Assembly (NCBI GenBank): GCA_016871395.1
Contig: VFYV01000001.1
Coordinates: forward strand, 1-64,000
Direction of reading: 5' to 3'
DNA: 64,000 nucleotides
Source: Actinomycetota bacterium
Lineage (GTDB): Bacteria > Actinomycetota > Acidimicrobiia > Acidimicrobiales > Ilumatobacteraceae
Shown here: piece after piece, positions 6,788 through 19,193 of the stretch
Layout: every line of letters begins with the position of its first letter
How positions within the stretch are numbered: the first letter of the stretch is position 1
Notes under the pieces: generated by a model
Told to the model about the DNA's origin: nothing
Database searches by the model: none
The model's input: only the letters and a program-made list of their open reading frames with translations
Made by a program: the position numbers and the translations under genes

Positions 6788-9487
6788 ATGACCGAAGAAG
6801 ATCGGACCTTGCTCGTCCTCGACGGGAACTCGCTCACCTACCGTGCTTTTTTCGGTATCCCGTCGGACATGGTCACCGCATCAGGACAAGTGACCAACGC
6901 GGTGTTCGGTTTCACGTCGATGTTGCTGACCGTGCTGAAGGATCGCCGTCCCGACGGCGTGGTCGTGGCATTCGATCGGCCCGAGCCCACATTCCGACAC
7001 CGGGCCGAACCGTCGTACAAGGCGCAGCGCGAGGAGACCCCCGACACCCTTCGTCAACAGTTGGGCATCGTCAAAGAGGTTCTCTCGGTGTTGGGGATCA
7101 CGTCCATCGAGTGCAGCGGGTTCGAGGCCGACGACATCATCGCCACGGTGGCCGACCAAGCGGTGGAGGGTGGCTTTCGGGTCATCATCGTCACGGGTGA
7201 TCGGGACAGTTATCAGTTGATCCGCGATCCCGGGGTGCGGGTTCTGTACAACAAGCGGGGCGTCACCGATTACGCCCTGTACGACGAGGCAGGCATCCTC
7301 GAAAAGACCGGCGTGCGCCCCGACCAGTATCCGGCGTATGCGGCACTTCGCGGAGACCCGAGCGACAACCTGCCTGGAGTTCCCGGTGTGGGCGAGAAGA
7401 CCGCGGCCAAGTTGATCGCACGATACGAGAGTCTCGATGGCGTCTTCGCCAACGTCGGCGAGCAAACGCCCAAACTTCAGGCGGCGTTGCGTGAGAACGA
7501 GACGCGGGTGCGCAAGAACCTGGATCTCATGGTTTTGCGTCGCGATGCCCCCATCGACGTCGATCTCGCCCGGGTCGACGTCTCGCCCGACATGGCGCGG
7601 GTGGACGAACTGTTCCGGGCCCTCGAGTTCCGTACGATGAGCCAGCGCCTACAGGAGGTTCTCGCCCTCCTCGGAAAGGATGGGTCGACCCCCTTCGATC
7701 CTCTTCCCGCGGATTCCACGCCGTCGAGTACTCGACGACAGGTTCTGACGGCTCGGGTGGTGGGTCTCTCGATCGGCGAACGACTCCGACGTTTACGCGC
7801 CGCATCGGAGGTGGCGATCGCTGGTCGATGGAGCGGTCCGCCGGGGCGATCGGAGCTGATCGGTTTGGCGGTGACCCTCGATGTCGACCAGGGAGAGGTC
7901 GCGTGGCTGGACGTGAGCGATCTCGAGGATCGTGGCGTCCGAGAGTGGTTGTCATCGGCGATTTTCGTGGGGCACGATGCCAAGAACCTCATGCGATCTC
8001 TGCTCGAACGGGGCATCGACATGAAGAACCTCCGACTCGACTCCACGATCGCCGCGTATCTGATCGACCCGGCCAAGAGCGATTACACGGTCCCCGATCT
8101 GCTGTCGCGGTACACGAATTTCGATTTCGGTCCCGACGCGACCGACCGGGGAGAGCTCGATCTCGACGGAACCGCACTGACCGATGCGGCGCAGACGGGC
8201 CGGAACGCGTTGGCGATCGCACACTTGGTCGAGCCTTTACGACGCTCGTTGGAGTCCCAATCGCTCACCTCTCTGCACGAGGACATCGAGAACCCCCTGG
8301 TGCGGGTTTTGGCTCGCATGGAACACGTCGGTATCGCCGTCGACCGGACGGCTCTTTCGGTCATCGCCGAGCGCCTGTCGCTCGAAACCCGGGAGTTGGG
8401 CGAAACCCTGCAACGCATTGCCGGTAGTGCCTTCAACCCGAACTCGCCGTCCCAACTCGGGCGCATCCTTTTCGACGAGAAGGGACTGACGCCACCGAAG
8501 AAGACCAAGACCGGGTACTCCACCGATGCGGCCACGCTCGAGAAGCTGCGCGACGACTGGCCCGAATTCATCGACCCTCTCCTGCGATTCCGAGAGGTCG
8601 ACAAATTGCGTGGCACGTACGGGGAAGGGCTCCTGGTCGAGGTGGCCCCCGACGGTCGCATACACGCATCGTTCAACCAGACCGTCGCGCGCACCGGGCG
8701 ACTGTCGAGCGATCGTCCCAATCTGCACAACATCCCGGTGCGCACCGATGAAGGACGGGTGTTTCGCACTGCGTTCGTCCCGAATCCCGACCGGCGCCTC
8801 CTGGTCGCGGACTACAACCAGATCGAATTGCGGTGCATCGCGCATTTGGCCGACGACCCCGGATTGATCTCGGCGTTTCGTGAAGGGCGCGACGTTCACA
8901 ATGCCACCGCGGCGCGGGTGTTCGGGGTGGACATGGACGATGTCACGCACGAACAACGCTCGCGAGCCAAGATGGTCTCGTACGGGCTCGCGTACGGCAT
9001 GGAGGCCTACGGTCTCGGTCAACGCCTGGGCATTGCGACCGGAGAAGCGGCCGGCATTCTCGAGGCATATTTCGCCGCCTTTCCGAACGTTCAGGCGTAC
9101 ATGGATCGAACGGTTGCCGAGGCCAAGAAGCGGGGCTACACGCTCACCATGTTCGGACGACGTCGTCGAATTCCCGAGCTCGAGAGTTCCAACTTCCGAG
9201 TCCGACAAATGGGTGAACGACAGGCGATGAATGCGGGTATTCAGGGTTTGGCCGCCGACATCTTCAAGATCGCTCTCATCGGGATCGATCGGACCCTCGA
9301 GCGGGAGGACCTGGCCTCACGTTTGGTCCTGCAGGTTCACGACGAGGTCATCGTCGAGGCCCCCGAGGCCGAAGTCGACCGCGTTCAAGAGTTGGTACTC
9401 GACATCATGCAGAACGCGGTCGAATTGAAGGTTCCTCTGGCGGTCAACTCGGCCTGGGGTCGGTCCTGGGCCGACGCAAAGGGATGA
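6788..9487 (+). CDS. polA: DNA polymerase I
   Basis: An 899-residue DNA repair and Okazaki-fragment polymerase. Residues 1 to about 290 are the 5'-3' exonuclease (FEADDIIAT, VTGDRDSYQL, GDPSDNLPGVPGVGEKTA). Residues about 310-500 have the fold of the 3'-5' exonuclease, but the catalytic DxE acidic residues are not seen, as in other actinobacterial Pol I proteins, so proofreading is probably absent. The C-terminal polymerase shows motif A (VADYNQIELR), motif B (RSRAKMVSYGLAYGM) and motif C (LQVHDEV). The following methyltransferase starts inside its stop codon (ATGA overlap). Confidence 0.96.
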   Translation: MTEEDRTLLVLDGNSLTYRAFFGIPSDMVTASGQVTNAVFGFTSMLLTVLKDRRPDGVVVAFDRPEPTFRHRAEPSYKAQREETPDTLRQQLGIVKEVLSVLGITSIECSGFEADDIIATVADQAVEGGFRVIIVTGDRDSYQLIRDPGVRVLYNKRGVTDYALYDEAGILEKTGVRPDQYPAYAALRGDPSDNLPGVPGVGEKTAAKLIARYESLDGVFANVGEQTPKLQAALRENETRVRKNLDLMVLRRDAPIDVDLARVDVSPDMARVDELFRALEFRTMSQRLQEVLALLGKDGSTPFDPLPADSTPSSTRRQVLTARVVGLSIGERLRRLRAASEVAIAGRWSGPPGRSELIGLAVTLDVDQGEVAWLDVSDLEDRGVREWLSSAIFVGHDAKNLMRSLLERGIDMKNLRLDSTIAAYLIDPAKSDYTVPDLLSRYTNFDFGPDATDRGELDLDGTALTDAAQTGRNALAIAHLVEPLRRSLESQSLTSLHEDIENPLVRVLARMEHVGIAVDRTALSVIAERLSLETRELGETLQRIAGSAFNPNSPSQLGRILFDEKGLTPPKKTKTGYSTDAATLEKLRDDWPEFIDPLLRFREVDKLRGTYGEGLLVEVAPDGRIHASFNQTVARTGRLSSDRPNLHNIPVRTDEGRVFRTAFVPNPDRRLLVADYNQIELRCIAHLADDPGLISAFREGRDVHNATAARVFGVDMDDVTHEQRSRAKMVSYGLAYGMEAYGLGQRLGIATGEAAGILEAYFAAFPNVQAYMDRTVAEAKKRGYTLTMFGRRRRIPELESSNFRVRQMGERQAMNAGIQGLAADIFKIALIGIDRTLEREDLASRLVLQVHDEVIVEAPEAEVDRVQELVLDIMQNAVELKVPLAVNSAWGRSWADAKG

Positions 9488-10230
9488 GTCCGGTCCCGTC
9501 ACCCGAGAGTGGTGACGCTCATTGGTTCGAGGCTTTGGCGCGTCACATGGGTGCGGCCTATCTGCGCTATTCGTTCACCATGGGCACCACGCAGGAGTGC
9601 GATCACGTGGTGGAGGCGCTCGGGCTCGTCCCCGGTATGCGTGTGCTCGATGTCGGATGTGGCCCCGGTCGTCACTCACGCGAACTCGCGCGTCGCGGGA
9701 TCCACTGTCATGGAATCGACATCAGCGAGGACTTCATCGAGGTGGCCCGAACCGACGCGCCCGAGGGTGCGCTGTTCGAACGTCGGGACGCCCGAGACCT
9801 GGCCTCGGCCACGCATCTGCACGGTTCCTTCGATGCGGCGATCTGCTTGTGTCAAGGTGCCTTCGGCATGCACGTCGACGATCGGCAGGATCACGACGTG
9901 ATCGCCGGAATCGCGGCCTGTTTGCGGTCGCAGGGCCGTCTGGCCCTGACCGCTTTCAATGCGTTTTTCGTGGTGAAACACCACCAGGAGGCCATTTTCG
10001 ATCCGGCCACGGGAGTGTCAGTGGAGAACACCGTCGTACGAAACACCGCGGGGGAAGGCAAGGACGTTCGACTCTGGACGGGCTGCTACACCCCCCGCGA
10101 ACTGCGCCTGCTGCTGGCCGCCGAGGGCTTGGTGGTGGACCGAATCTCCTCGGTCGAACCGGGCGCCTACGGAGACGGCGAACCCTCGCTCGACAGCCCG
10201 GAGTACTTGGTCGTCGCGAGGCGGGTCTGA
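9484..10230 (+). CDS. Class I SAM-dependent methyltransferase
   Basis: A soluble protein of 248 residues with the SAM-binding motif I VLDVGCGPGRHSRELA at about residues 57-72, a motif II acidic residue in GIDIS, and the post-motif region AAICLCQGAFG. The substrate cannot be read from the sequence. It overlaps the polA stop by four bases and so is probably co-translated, although a link to DNA repair is not implied. rpsA follows after a longer gap. Confidence 0.85.
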   Translation: MSPVPSPESGDAHWFEALARHMGAAYLRYSFTMGTTQECDHVVEALGLVPGMRVLDVGCGPGRHSRELARRGIHCHGIDISEDFIEVARTDAPEGALFERRDARDLASATHLHGSFDAAICLCQGAFGMHVDDRQDHDVIAGIAACLRSQGRLALTAFNAFFVVKHHQEAIFDPATGVSVENTVVRNTAGEGKDVRLWTGCYTPRELRLLLAAEGLVVDRISSVEPGAYGDGEPSLDSPEYLVVARRV

Positions 10231-10378
10231 GCGGGCCCCGGCCCCGGGGGAATTGCTGGCGGGGGCTGGTAACTTTGTCAGGCTCATCGGGTTCGTCCGC
10301 AGAGCGTCTCATCCACCTTCGAAAGCGATCAGTCCCTTGTCCGACACCTTGACCCCCGCCTCGTCCGAATTCGCTCCC

Positions 10379-11641
10379 ATGGGAACGGTCGACGAAGACG
10401 GTAACTACACCCCCCGCAAGATCACCGAGAACGACCTGGCGGGCACGTTCGCCGATGCCATCGAAGGCACGATGACCAAACTCGCTGACGGTGAAGTCGT
10501 GCGCGGCACCGTGGTCAAGATCGACAAGGACGAGGTTCTCGTCGACATCGGATACAAGAGCGAGGGCGTCATCCCCAGTCGCGAGTTGAGCATCCGAAAC
10601 GATGTCGACCCGGGCGAGATCGTCGGATTGGGCGAAGAGGTCGAGGTACTGGTCCTCACGATGGAGGATAAGGAGGGTCGTCTGATCCTCTCCAAGAAGC
10701 GTGCGCAGTACGAACGCGCGTGGGGCAACATCGAGAAGAAGAAGGAAGCCAACGAGATGGTCGAAGGTCTGGTGATCGAGGTCGTCAAAGGCGGACTCAT
10801 CGTCGACATCGGCTTGCGCGGATTCCTTCCGGCCTCCTTGGTCGAATTGCGTCGCGTGCGCGACCTGCAGCCCTACGTGGGCAAGGTGTTACAGGCCAAG
10901 ATCATCGAGCTCGACAAGAATCGCAACAACGTCGTGCTTTCGCGTCGGGCGTTCCTCGAGGAGACCCAGAAGGAGGCCCGCGACGGTTTCCTCACCAATC
11001 TCAAGGTGGGCGACGTTCGCGAGGGGGTCGTGTCCAGCGTGGTGGCTTTCGGTGCCTTCGTGGATCTCGGGGGCATGGATGGACTGATTCACGTGAGCGA
11101 GTTGTCGTGGAATCACGTGGACAACCCGAGTTCGGAGGTCAAGGTCGGCGATCGCGTGACGGTCAAGGTGCTCGACATCGACTACGAACGCGAGCGAATC
11201 AGCCTGTCGCGGAAGCAGACTCAAAAGGACCCGTGGGAAGTGTTCGCCACCGGCCACGAGGTGGGTCAGTTGGTCTACGGGCGCGTCACCAAGCTGGTGC
11301 CTTTCGGTGGGTTCGTTCAGGTCGGCGAGGGCATCGAGGGACTGGTGCACATCAGCGAGATGAGCACGCAACACGTCGAGACGCCCGAGCAGGTGGTGGC
11401 GCCCGGCGAGGAACTGTGGGTCAAGATCATCGATCTGGACCGCGCTCGCCGACGAATCAGCTTGTCGATCAAGCAGGCCGCCGAGGGTGGCGAGTTGGCC
11501 GAGGAGTACCGCAAACACTTCGAGGTGGACGAGCACGGCAACTGGACCGCGGGTTCCGATGACGCGTCGCGTGAAGCCACCTGGGCCGAGTATTACGGTG
11601 AGGGCGACGAGACCGGCGCCCCAGCCGCTCCGGAAGCCTGA
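10379..11641 (+). CDS. rpsA: 30S ribosomal protein S1
   Basis: Four S1 OB-fold repeats in about 420 residues, at roughly residues 35-105, 120-185, 205-275 and 290-360, closely following the mycobacterial S1 pattern (SKKRAQYERAWG, GLRGFLPASLVE, GAFVDLGGMDGLIHVSE). It binds mRNA on the 30S subunit. Many mRNAs here look leaderless, which makes the actinobacterial four-domain form notable. The acidic C-terminal tail is typical. The start is uncertain: ATG 10379 is used, but TTG 10337 is in frame and neither has a Shine-Dalgarno sequence. A long leader (10231-10378) leaves room for autoregulation. Confidence 0.93.
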   Translation: MGTVDEDGNYTPRKITENDLAGTFADAIEGTMTKLADGEVVRGTVVKIDKDEVLVDIGYKSEGVIPSRELSIRNDVDPGEIVGLGEEVEVLVLTMEDKEGRLILSKKRAQYERAWGNIEKKKEANEMVEGLVIEVVKGGLIVDIGLRGFLPASLVELRRVRDLQPYVGKVLQAKIIELDKNRNNVVLSRRAFLEETQKEARDGFLTNLKVGDVREGVVSSVVAFGAFVDLGGMDGLIHVSELSWNHVDNPSSEVKVGDRVTVKVLDIDYERERISLSRKQTQKDPWEVFATGHEVGQLVYGRVTKLVPFGGFVQVGEGIEGLVHISEMSTQHVETPEQVVAPGEELWVKIIDLDRARRRISLSIKQAAEGGELAEEYRKHFEVDEHGNWTAGSDDASREATWAEYYGEGDETGAPAAPEA

Positions 11642-11656
11642 GCCGGACTCACCTGA

Positions 11657-12292
11657 TCAATCGGCGTCGTCGATGCGCACGACGCCCATGCGAATCGCCT
11701 TGATGACGGCTTCAGTTCGATCGCGTGCGTCCAGTTTGGCGTAGATGGACGCGAGATGATTCTTCACCGTCTTCTGGCTGATGAACAGTCGCCCGGCAAC
11801 CTCAGGGGTCGAGCACCCCTCGGCCACCACTCGTAGCACCTCCAACTCGCGGTCAGAGAGTTCGTGATCGGGCGTGACCTCCAGAGCCTTCAACATCGCC
11901 TCGGCCACCGGTGCCGACAACGTGACGTCGCCCCCGAGAATCTGGCGCATCAATGTGACGACCTCGTCGATGGACGATGACTTGTCGACATAGCCGACCG
12001 CTCCGGCATTGATCGCCTCCCGAATGGTGCGACTGTCGGTGTGCATCGACAAAACCAGGACGCGTCGACGAGCATCGGCGCGCATGATCGATCGAGTGGC
12101 CGATACTCCGTCGCCACCAGGCATCGAGACGTCCATCAGAATCAGATCGGGTCGGTGCTGGAGTGCCAAAGCGACGGCCGATGGGCCGTCACCGGCTTCG
12201 GCGACGATCTCGAATCCGGCGGCCTCGAGATTTCGTCGGAGTGCCTCGCGAAGCAACTGATGGTCGTCGACCAGGAGGATGCGTTCGCTCAT
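11657..12292 (-). CDS. NarL/LuxR-family response regulator
   Basis: Receiver domain (residues 1 to about 120, acidic pair in LVDDHQ, phosphoacceptor aspartate in LILMDVSMPGG, lysine in YVDKSS) followed by a LuxR-type helix-turn-helix (ELSDRELEVLRVVAEG and SQKTVKNHLASIYAKL), 211 residues. It should bind DNA as a dimer when phosphorylated by the kinase encoded just upstream, whose stop overlaps this ATG by four bases. The start at 12292 removes a non-homologous upstream stretch. The targets are unknown. It converges on rpsA with a 15-base gap. Confidence 0.9.
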   Translation of the reverse strand: MSERILLVDDHQLLREALRRNLEAAGFEIVAEAGDGPSAVALALQHRPDLILMDVSMPGGDGVSATRSIMRADARRRVLVLSMHTDSRTIREAINAGAVGYVDKSSSIDEVVTLMRQILGGDVTLSAPVAEAMLKALEVTPDHELSDRELEVLRVVAEGCSTPEVAGRLFISQKTVKNHLASIYAKLDARDRTEAVIKAIRMGVVRIDDAD

Positions 12293-13524
12293 GGCGCGCT
12301 CCGAGTCTCGACGGGCAAGGCGATGGTGATCACCGTGCCGGGCACACCCGGCGTGATCTCGAGGGCGGCGCCGATCCACGCGGCACGCTCGCGCATTCCG
12401 AACAAACCATGACCAACGCTCGTGGGATCGAATCCACGACCGTCGTCGGTCACTCGGATGATGACGGTGTTCTCCGTCTCGCGGACCTCGACGAGAATGT
12501 TGCGGGCTCCGGAGTGTCGCTCGGCATTCAGAAGAGCCTCGCGAACCATCAGATGAAGTTCGATGGCCGAGCCGTCGGTCCGGAGAGCTTCGAGGGTTCC
12601 CGACGACGTGAGGTCGTGCTCGAGGGTGACCGTGATGCCCGAGCGGCCCATCAGGCGTTCGACGAGGGCCACGATCGACGCACGATCGATGGAGCGGCCG
12701 TCGTCGTCCGTGCGCAGGTCGTCCAACAACTCGCGTATCTCGGTGACGGTCTCACCCAGATGTGCACGCACGCGGGCGATGGCGACACGATCCTGCTCAC
12801 CGAGCCCGCGGGCGATGTCATCCAATTCGAAACCGATGGCCGCGAGCGAGCCGGACACCCGATCGTGCAACTCACGGGCCACCCGGGACCGCTCGTCGTG
12901 GGCCGCGCGGTCGGCGAGGCGGGAGAAGATTCGAGCGTTGTCGAGAGCCAGTGCTAGGGCGTCGGCCACCCCGACGATCGCCTCGGTCTCGGCAACCAAG
13001 GGTTGGTGACCGGTCGACCACTCGCCGGCGAGGAGACCCAGGACGTCGCCGCGCGCGCGAAGAACGTGGTACACCCCGTGATCGGCGTCGGACCACAGTT
13101 GATCGCCGGTCAAGGTGAGGGGGCGATCACTTGCGACACAACGCAACACGGGGGAGTCGACCGGTACGAAGGCGCCGTCCACCACGGAATCGGGACCGGC
13201 CGCGATACTCCACCGATCGTTGGCGCGGTCGTACAAGGCCACGATGATCGTGTCGGCCTTGACGACTCGTCGCGCCTGCTCGACACCGCGTTGGATCACT
13301 TCATCGACGTCGAGACTGGAGGACAAGGTGACTGCCATCTTCTGCAGAGCGAGCAAAAGTTCGTTGGCTCGGGCCAGTTGGTCGATCTGAGCCATCGGGT
13401 CGTCGGTGCGAACGGCTCGGCGCCGCTCCACGAGGGGCCACGACATCTCGCCGGTCGAATCTTGGACCGGGATGGGGCGCAAAGCGGGGTGGTTCGGGGA
13501 CCGGCGGCGACGACGATCGGGCAC
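12289..13524 (-). CDS. Soluble GAF-domain sensor histidine kinase (NarL-type partner)
   Basis: 411 residues without membrane segments. A GAF sensor domain spans about residues 55-200. It is followed by a HisKA_3 dimerisation helix with the phosphorylated histidine in VARELHDRVSGSL, then a GHKL ATPase domain with the N-box ALLNAERHSGA, DDGRGFDP and GHGLFGMRERA. It presumably senses an intracellular or diffusible signal through the GAF domain, as DevS-type kinases do, although the ligand is unknown. It forms a two-gene operon with the response regulator. The first 40 residues are low complexity, so a downstream start is possible. Confidence 0.88.
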   Translation of the reverse strand: MPDRRRRRSPNHPALRPIPVQDSTGEMSWPLVERRRAVRTDDPMAQIDQLARANELLLALQKMAVTLSSSLDVDEVIQRGVEQARRVVKADTIIVALYDRANDRWSIAAGPDSVVDGAFVPVDSPVLRCVASDRPLTLTGDQLWSDADHGVYHVLRARGDVLGLLAGEWSTGHQPLVAETEAIVGVADALALALDNARIFSRLADRAAHDERSRVARELHDRVSGSLAAIGFELDDIARGLGEQDRVAIARVRAHLGETVTEIRELLDDLRTDDDGRSIDRASIVALVERLMGRSGITVTLEHDLTSSGTLEALRTDGSAIELHLMVREALLNAERHSGARNILVEVRETENTVIIRVTDDGRGFDPTSVGHGLFGMRERAAWIGAALEITPGVPGTVITIALPVETRSAP

Positions 13525-13553
13525 AGGGGCAGAGTACCGGTCGCACCTCGGCC

Positions 13554-13559
13554 TAGCGT
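13554..13559 (+). promoter_or_regulatory. -10 element of leaderless coaE promoter
   Basis: TAGCGT ends six bases before the coaE ATG at 13566, with no ribosome binding site between. Confidence 0.45.
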
Positions 13560-13565
13560 GTCGCC

Positions 13566-14204
13566 ATGATCTTGGTGGGCCTCACCGGCGGTATCGGCTC
13601 GGGTAAGTCCACGGTGTCGGCGAGACTCGCCGCGCGTGGTGCCGTCGTCCTCGATGCTGACGCCATCACGCGCGACGTTCAGTTGCCGGGCTCACCGGTG
13701 TTGGTCCAACTGGCCGAACGATTCGGCCCCGGGGTGCTGGCGACTGATGGCTCACTCGAGCGCCAGGCCTTGGCCACTATCGTCTTCGCGGATCCCGAGG
13801 CTTTGAAAGCGTTGAATGCGATCGTCCACCCGGCCGTCGGGCGTGAAATGAATCGACGCTTGATCGAGCAACGTGCGACGACCAATGTCGTGATTCTCGA
13901 CATTCCGCTACTCACCGAAAACCCGCGTGAGGGTTTGCAAGGACGAATCGTGGTCGACGTGCCGGTGGAGACGCAGGTCGAGCGTCTGGTGAAGTATCGG
14001 GGGTTCGATGAGGCCGACGCTCGCGCCCGCATCGGGCGCCAAGCCTCGCGCGACGAGCGTTTGGCCACGGCCGACTTCGTGGTCGACAACAACGGTGCGC
14101 CCGAGGACCTCGAACCGCAGATCGACCGTCTGTGGGAATGGCTGACGTCCCTGCCCCAACTCCCGGAGGACTACGAGCCCGTCGCGCCGAAACCGCAGAC
14201 CTGA
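13566..14204 (+). CDS. coaE: Dephospho-CoA kinase
   Basis: A P-loop kinase of 212 residues that carries out the last step of coenzyme A synthesis, phosphorylating the ribose 3'-hydroxyl of dephospho-CoA. The Walker A motif GGIGSGKST lies at about residues 8-16, followed by the family motif DADAITRDVQLPGSP, the lid region around NRRLIEQ and the DIPLLTE strand. The length is typical of the short, single-domain form, whereas mycobacterial CoaE has an extra C-terminal domain. It lies upstream of uvrB, as in other actinobacteria. Confidence 0.93.
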   Translation: MILVGLTGGIGSGKSTVSARLAARGAVVLDADAITRDVQLPGSPVLVQLAERFGPGVLATDGSLERQALATIVFADPEALKALNAIVHPAVGREMNRRLIEQRATTNVVILDIPLLTENPREGLQGRIVVDVPVETQVERLVKYRGFDEADARARIGRQASRDERLATADFVVDNNGAPEDLEPQIDRLWEWLTSLPQLPEDYEPVAPKPQT

Positions 14205-14244
14205 AATCGAAGAACACATGTTCGTGGTGAGGCTCCTCAGGGTC

Positions 14245-14250
14245 TAGAAT
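14245..14250 (+). promoter_or_regulatory. -10 element of leaderless uvrB promoter
   Basis: TAGAAT ends exactly six bases before GTG 14257. It supports the GTG start and a leaderless uvrB transcript. No LexA-box-like palindrome is evident around it. Confidence 0.5.
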
Positions 14251-14256
14251 TCGTCG

Positions 14257-16308
<2,052 letters not shown>

Positions 16309-16329
16309 GAGTGACGAAGACCCTCTGAG

Positions 16330-16335
16330 TAGCCT
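16330..16335 (+). promoter_or_regulatory. -10 element of leaderless uvrA promoter
   Basis: TAGCCT ends six bases before ATG 16342 and three before the alternative GTG 16339, so the spacing rule favours ATG 16342. Confidence 0.4.
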
Positions 16336-16341
16336 CGAGTG

Positions 16342-19188
16342 ATGTCCGATCGTCTGACTGTTCGTGGTGCCCGTGAGCACAATCTGAAGAACATCAACGT
16401 GGATCTTCCTCGGGACAAGATGATCGTCTTCACCGGTCTCTCGGGAAGCGGAAAATCGTCCCTCGCCTTCGACACCATTTATGCCGAAGGACAGCGCCGC
16501 TACGTGGAGTCGCTGAGTGCCTATGCACGTCAATTCCTGGGTCAGATGGACAAGCCGGACGTCGACGTGATCGAGGGCCTCTCACCGGCCATTTCGATCG
16601 ACCAGAAGTCCGGCAGTCGCAACCCTCGCTCGACGGTGGGGACCATCACCGAGGTGTACGACTATTTGCGCCTGCTCTATGCGCGAATCGGGCAGCAACA
16701 TTGCCCCGCCGATGGCACGCGATTGGCCCGCCAGACGCCGCAGCAGATCGTCGATCGGGTGCTCGGGTTGGCCGAGGGAACCCGGTTCCAGGTACTGGCC
16801 CCGGTGGTTCGGGCTCGCAAAGGCGAATACGAGACCCTGCTCAACGACCTGGCCGGTCAGGGCTTCGTACGCGCCCGTGTCGACGGTGAGGTGGTCGACA
16901 TCGTCGAATTCCTGAAGCGTGACACGAAATTGGCGCGTTACGAGCAACACTCGATCGACGTGGTCGTGGATCGTTTGGTACGCAAAGACGGCATCGACCG
17001 GCGCCTGACCGACAGCCTCGAGACGGCCCTGCGTCTGGCCGAGGGGGTGGCCACCGTCGAGATCGTCGGCGACAAGGGGGCCGAGACCGAGAGTTTGACC
17101 TTCAGCCAGCACCTGGCGTGTCCGGTGTGCGGGCTCTCCTTCGAGGAACCAGCGCCGCGCAACTTCTCCTTCAATTCACCGTTCGGCGCCTGCGAGACGT
17201 GCGACGGGTTGGGGACCACGTTCGAGGTGGATCCCGAGTTGGTCATCCCCGATCCGGATCTCGCGCTCAGCCAAGGGGCCATCGCGCCGTGGCGAAGCGC
17301 CACCACCGGTTTCTTCCAACGCATCCTGGAGTCCGTCGCGACGGATCATGGAATCGACATGAACAAGCCGTGGGGAAAACTCCCGGCCAAATCGCAGAAG
17401 ATCGTGCTGAACGGTTTGCCGGGCAACATCACCGTGAAATTCAAGAACCGCTACGGGCGGGCACGACAGTTCAACACCACGTTCGAAGGAGTGATCCCCT
17501 GGATCAAACGTCGTCACGAGGGCGCCGAAAGCGACTGGAGCCGCGAGCAATACGAGGGCTACATGCGACTCGTACCATGTCTCGCCTGTGGGGGGATGCG
17601 TTTGAAGCCCAGCACCCTGGCGGTGACGATCGATGACAAGAACATCTCTGAAGTGTGCGAGATGTCGATCGCCGAGTCGGCGGCCTTCCTCGTCGGTCTC
17701 CAGCTGTCGGATCGCGATCGCTTGATCGCCGAGCGGGTGGTGAAGGAGATCAACGCACGCCTCGGTTTTCTGCTGGACGTGGGCCTCGACTATCTGACCC
17801 TGGCGCGATCGGCCGGCACGTTGGCCGGTGGTGAGGCGCAACGAATTCGGTTGGCCAGCCAGATCGGGTCGGGCTTGGTGGGCACGCTGTACGTGCTCGA
17901 TGAACCGTCGATCGGCTTGCACCAGCGCGACAATCGCCGACTGATCGACACCCTTATTCGATTACGTGATCTGGGGAACACGGTCTTGATCGTCGAGCAC
18001 GACGAGGAGACCATCAAGGAAAGTGACTGGATCGTCGACATCGGTCCGGGGGCGGGCGAACACGGTGGTGAGGTCGTGTACAGCGGGCCCGTGAAGGGCA
18101 TCGGGAAGGTGAAGGAGTCGGTCACGGGTCAATACCTCTCGGGTAAGAAATCGATCTCGGTTCCCGAAAAACGCCGTTCTCCGGGCAAGGAGTGGCTGGA
18201 GATCGTGGGAGCGCGGGAACACAACCTGAGGGACGTGACGGCACGCATCCCTTTGGGCTGCTTCGTGGCGGTGACCGGAGTATCGGGAAGCGGCAAAAGC
18301 ACCCTGGTTCGCGACATCCTGCTTCCGGTTCTGATGCAACAGATCTACAACTCCAAGGATCCTGCCGGTCGGCACAAGCGAGTCAACGGCACCCAGTTCC
18401 TCGACAAGGTCATCGACATGGATCAGTCGCCGATCGGTCGGACCCCTCGTTCGAACCCGGCGACGTACACCGGTGTGTTCGACAACATTCGCAAGTTGTT
18501 CGCCACCACCGCTGAGGCCAAGGTTCGTGGATACATGCCCGGACGCTTCTCTTTCAACGTCCAGGGGGGCCGATGCGAGGCGTGTTCGGGTGACGGCACC
18601 ATCAAGATCGAGATGCACTTTCTCCCCGATGTGTACGTCCCCTGCGAGGTGTGCAAGGGCGCCCGTTACAACCGCGACACCCTCGACATTCAATTCAAGG
18701 GCAAGAACATCTCCGAGGTCCTCGACATGCCGATTTCCGAGGCGGTGGATTTCTTCGCCAACCAGCCGGCCATCGCTCGTCACATGCAGACGTTGGTCGA
18801 CGTCGGCCTCGGCTACGTGCGCCTCGGACAGCCGGCGCCCACGCTGTCCGGAGGAGAGGCGCAACGAGTGAAATTGGCGACCGAGTTGGCCAAGCGCAGT
18901 ACCGGACACACGATTTATCTGTTGGATGAACCGACCACGGGTCTGCACTTCGAGGACGTGGGGCGTTTGCTCACGGTGCTCTCGCGACTGGTCGATCAAG
19001 GCAACACCGTGCTCGTCATCGAGCACAACCTCGATGTGATCAAGACCGCCGACTGGCTGCTCGATCTCGGGCCCGAGGGCGGTAGCGGGGGCGGCTCCAT
19101 CATCGCCGAGGGGCCACCCGAGGAGGTCGCGCGCTCGACGTTCAGCCACACGGGTCGATTCCTGGCCCCGCTTTTGTCCAAGGGCTGA
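16342..19188 (+). CDS. uvrA: Excinuclease ABC subunit A
   Basis: A 948-residue damage-recognition ATPase with two ABC modules. The first Walker A is [10 protein letters not shown] at about residue 31 and the second is [10 protein letters not shown] at about residue 640. Zinc-finger cysteine pairs ([31 protein letters not shown]) and two [16 protein letters not shown] signatures are present. It loads UvrB onto DNA lesions. The start is set to ATG 16342 on promoter spacing; GTG 16339 adds one residue. uvrC begins five bases after its stop. Confidence 0.97.
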   Translation: MSDRLTVRGAREHNLKNINVDLPRDKMIVFTGLSGSGKSSLAFDTIYAEGQRRYVESLSAYARQFLGQMDKPDVDVIEGLSPAISIDQKSGSRNPRSTVGTITEVYDYLRLLYARIGQQHCPADGTRLARQTPQQIVDRVLGLAEGTRFQVLAPVVRARKGEYETLLNDLAGQGFVRARVDGEVVDIVEFLKRDTKLARYEQHSIDVVVDRLVRKDGIDRRLTDSLETALRLAEGVATVEIVGDKGAETESLTFSQHLACPVCGLSFEEPAPRNFSFNSPFGACETCDGLGTTFEVDPELVIPDPDLALSQGAIAPWRSATTGFFQRILESVATDHGIDMNKPWGKLPAKSQKIVLNGLPGNITVKFKNRYGRARQFNTTFEGVIPWIKRRHEGAESDWSREQYEGYMRLVPCLACGGMRLKPSTLAVTIDDKNISEVCEMSIAESAAFLVGLQLSDRDRLIAERVVKEINARLGFLLDVGLDYLTLARSAGTLAGGEAQRIRLASQIGSGLVGTLYVLDEPSIGLHQRDNRRLIDTLIRLRDLGNTVLIVEHDEETIKESDWIVDIGPGAGEHGGEVVYSGPVKGIGKVKESVTGQYLSGKKSISVPEKRRSPGKEWLEIVGAREHNLRDVTARIPLGCFVAVTGVSGSGKSTLVRDILLPVLMQQIYNSKDPAGRHKRVNGTQFLDKVIDMDQSPIGRTPRSNPATYTGVFDNIRKLFATTAEAKVRGYMPGRFSFNVQGGRCEACSGDGTIKIEMHFLPDVYVPCEVCKGARYNRDTLDIQFKGKNISEVLDMPISEAVDFFANQPAIARHMQTLVDVGLGYVRLGQPAPTLSGGEAQRVKLATELAKRSTGHTIYLLDEPTTGLHFEDVGRLLTVLSRLVDQGNTVLVIEHNLDVIKTADWLLDLGPEGGSGGGSIIAEGPPEEVARSTFSHTGRFLAPLLSKG

Positions 19189-19193
19189 ACGTC

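Noticed and set aside
16339-16341. GTG 16339 as the uvrA start
   Set aside because: ATG 16342 has the six-base spacing from TAGCCT that recurs in the window; the difference is one residue.
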